Below are positions 63,808 through 64,000 of a DNA stretch of 64,000 bases, piece by piece. A program made the translations under genes and the position numbers. Within the stretch, counting starts at the first letter, position 1, and every line of letters starts with the position of its first letter. Source of the DNA: Cristatella mucedo (taxonomy: Eukaryota; Bryozoa; Phylactolaemata; Cristatellidae); NCBI GenBank assembly GCA_009760855.2, contig WPIO01000023.1, positions 4,786,001 through 4,850,000 of the forward strand. Direction: 5' to 3'. The notes under the pieces are model-generated. The model worked only from the letters and a program-made list of their open reading frames with translations, ran no database searches and was not told the DNA's origin.

Positions 63808-64000
63808 CTATACAGAAATCGGTCAGCTGTGGCAGCGGTCCCTTTTGTAGTAGCCCGCCTTAGTGTCCCGGCTGTCTCATAGTTCGAAAAAACAAGGAAA
63901 CCTCATGCAGCCACCTTAGCGGCCCATCGAGAATGACACAGGTTTGAAGTGTGTAGTGACCGCGCATTGTCTACAAGACATTCTGTCTACAAGGCACCGA

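Overview
This is a eukaryotic, almost certainly invertebrate animal, genomic window. It is dominated by dispersed repeats and microsatellites, and I can support only one host gene fragment. Evidence for an animal: a terminal exon of a rhodopsin-like (class A) GPCR at about 2.07-2.39 kb, LINEs of the CR1/L2/Rex1 group with an ATT-repeat tail, tRNA-derived SINEs, very long (GA)n/(TC)n arrays, and mixed AT-rich and CpG-rich blocks. No bacterial operons, CRISPR arrays or genuine tRNA/rRNA genes are visible. I cannot name the species; a marine or other aquatic spiralian or deuterostome invertebrate would fit, but that is a guess.

Layout. 0-14 kb: GPCR exon, LINE-1 3' ends, SINEs, two copies of an unassigned repeat ('repeat X'), and an AT-rich island (5.77-7.91 kb) carrying decayed protein-like reading frames that resemble nothing else here. 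14.3-15.25 kb: a divergent satellite with a unit of about 170 bp. 15.3-26.9 kb: GC-rich DNA with long (GA)n arrays, strong GC palindromes and scattered SINE-B copies. 27-36 kb: a repeat nest with the longest CR1/L2-like reverse transcriptase copy (29.16-31.3 kb), which a SINE-B has interrupted. 36-48.9 kb: strongly CpG-rich DNA with enormous pyrimidine/purine microsatellites and several perfect inverted repeats. 49.0-50.4 kb: a SINE fused to a LINE reverse transcriptase. 52.08-56.41 kb (minus strand): a degenerate non-LTR retrotransposon of the R2/NeSL/R4 type with a restriction-like endonuclease. 58-64 kb: SINEs, one TIR (MITE-like) element and a LINE tail.

How the parts relate. Family names are mine. 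LINE-1 is a CR1/L2-like element with a tail (ATT)n. SINE-A has a tRNA-like head and a tail recognisably shared with LINE-1, so LINE-1 is the likely source of its mobilisation machinery. SINE-B has a different tRNA-like head, a body with a conserved GGCGATCCTTTAT block, and a tail ending near AATCAGCTA followed by TTTA repeats. LINE-2 is a second CR1/L2-like family. Most long open frames in the window are read-through of (GA)n/(TC)n arrays or of CpG-rich DNA and are not genes.
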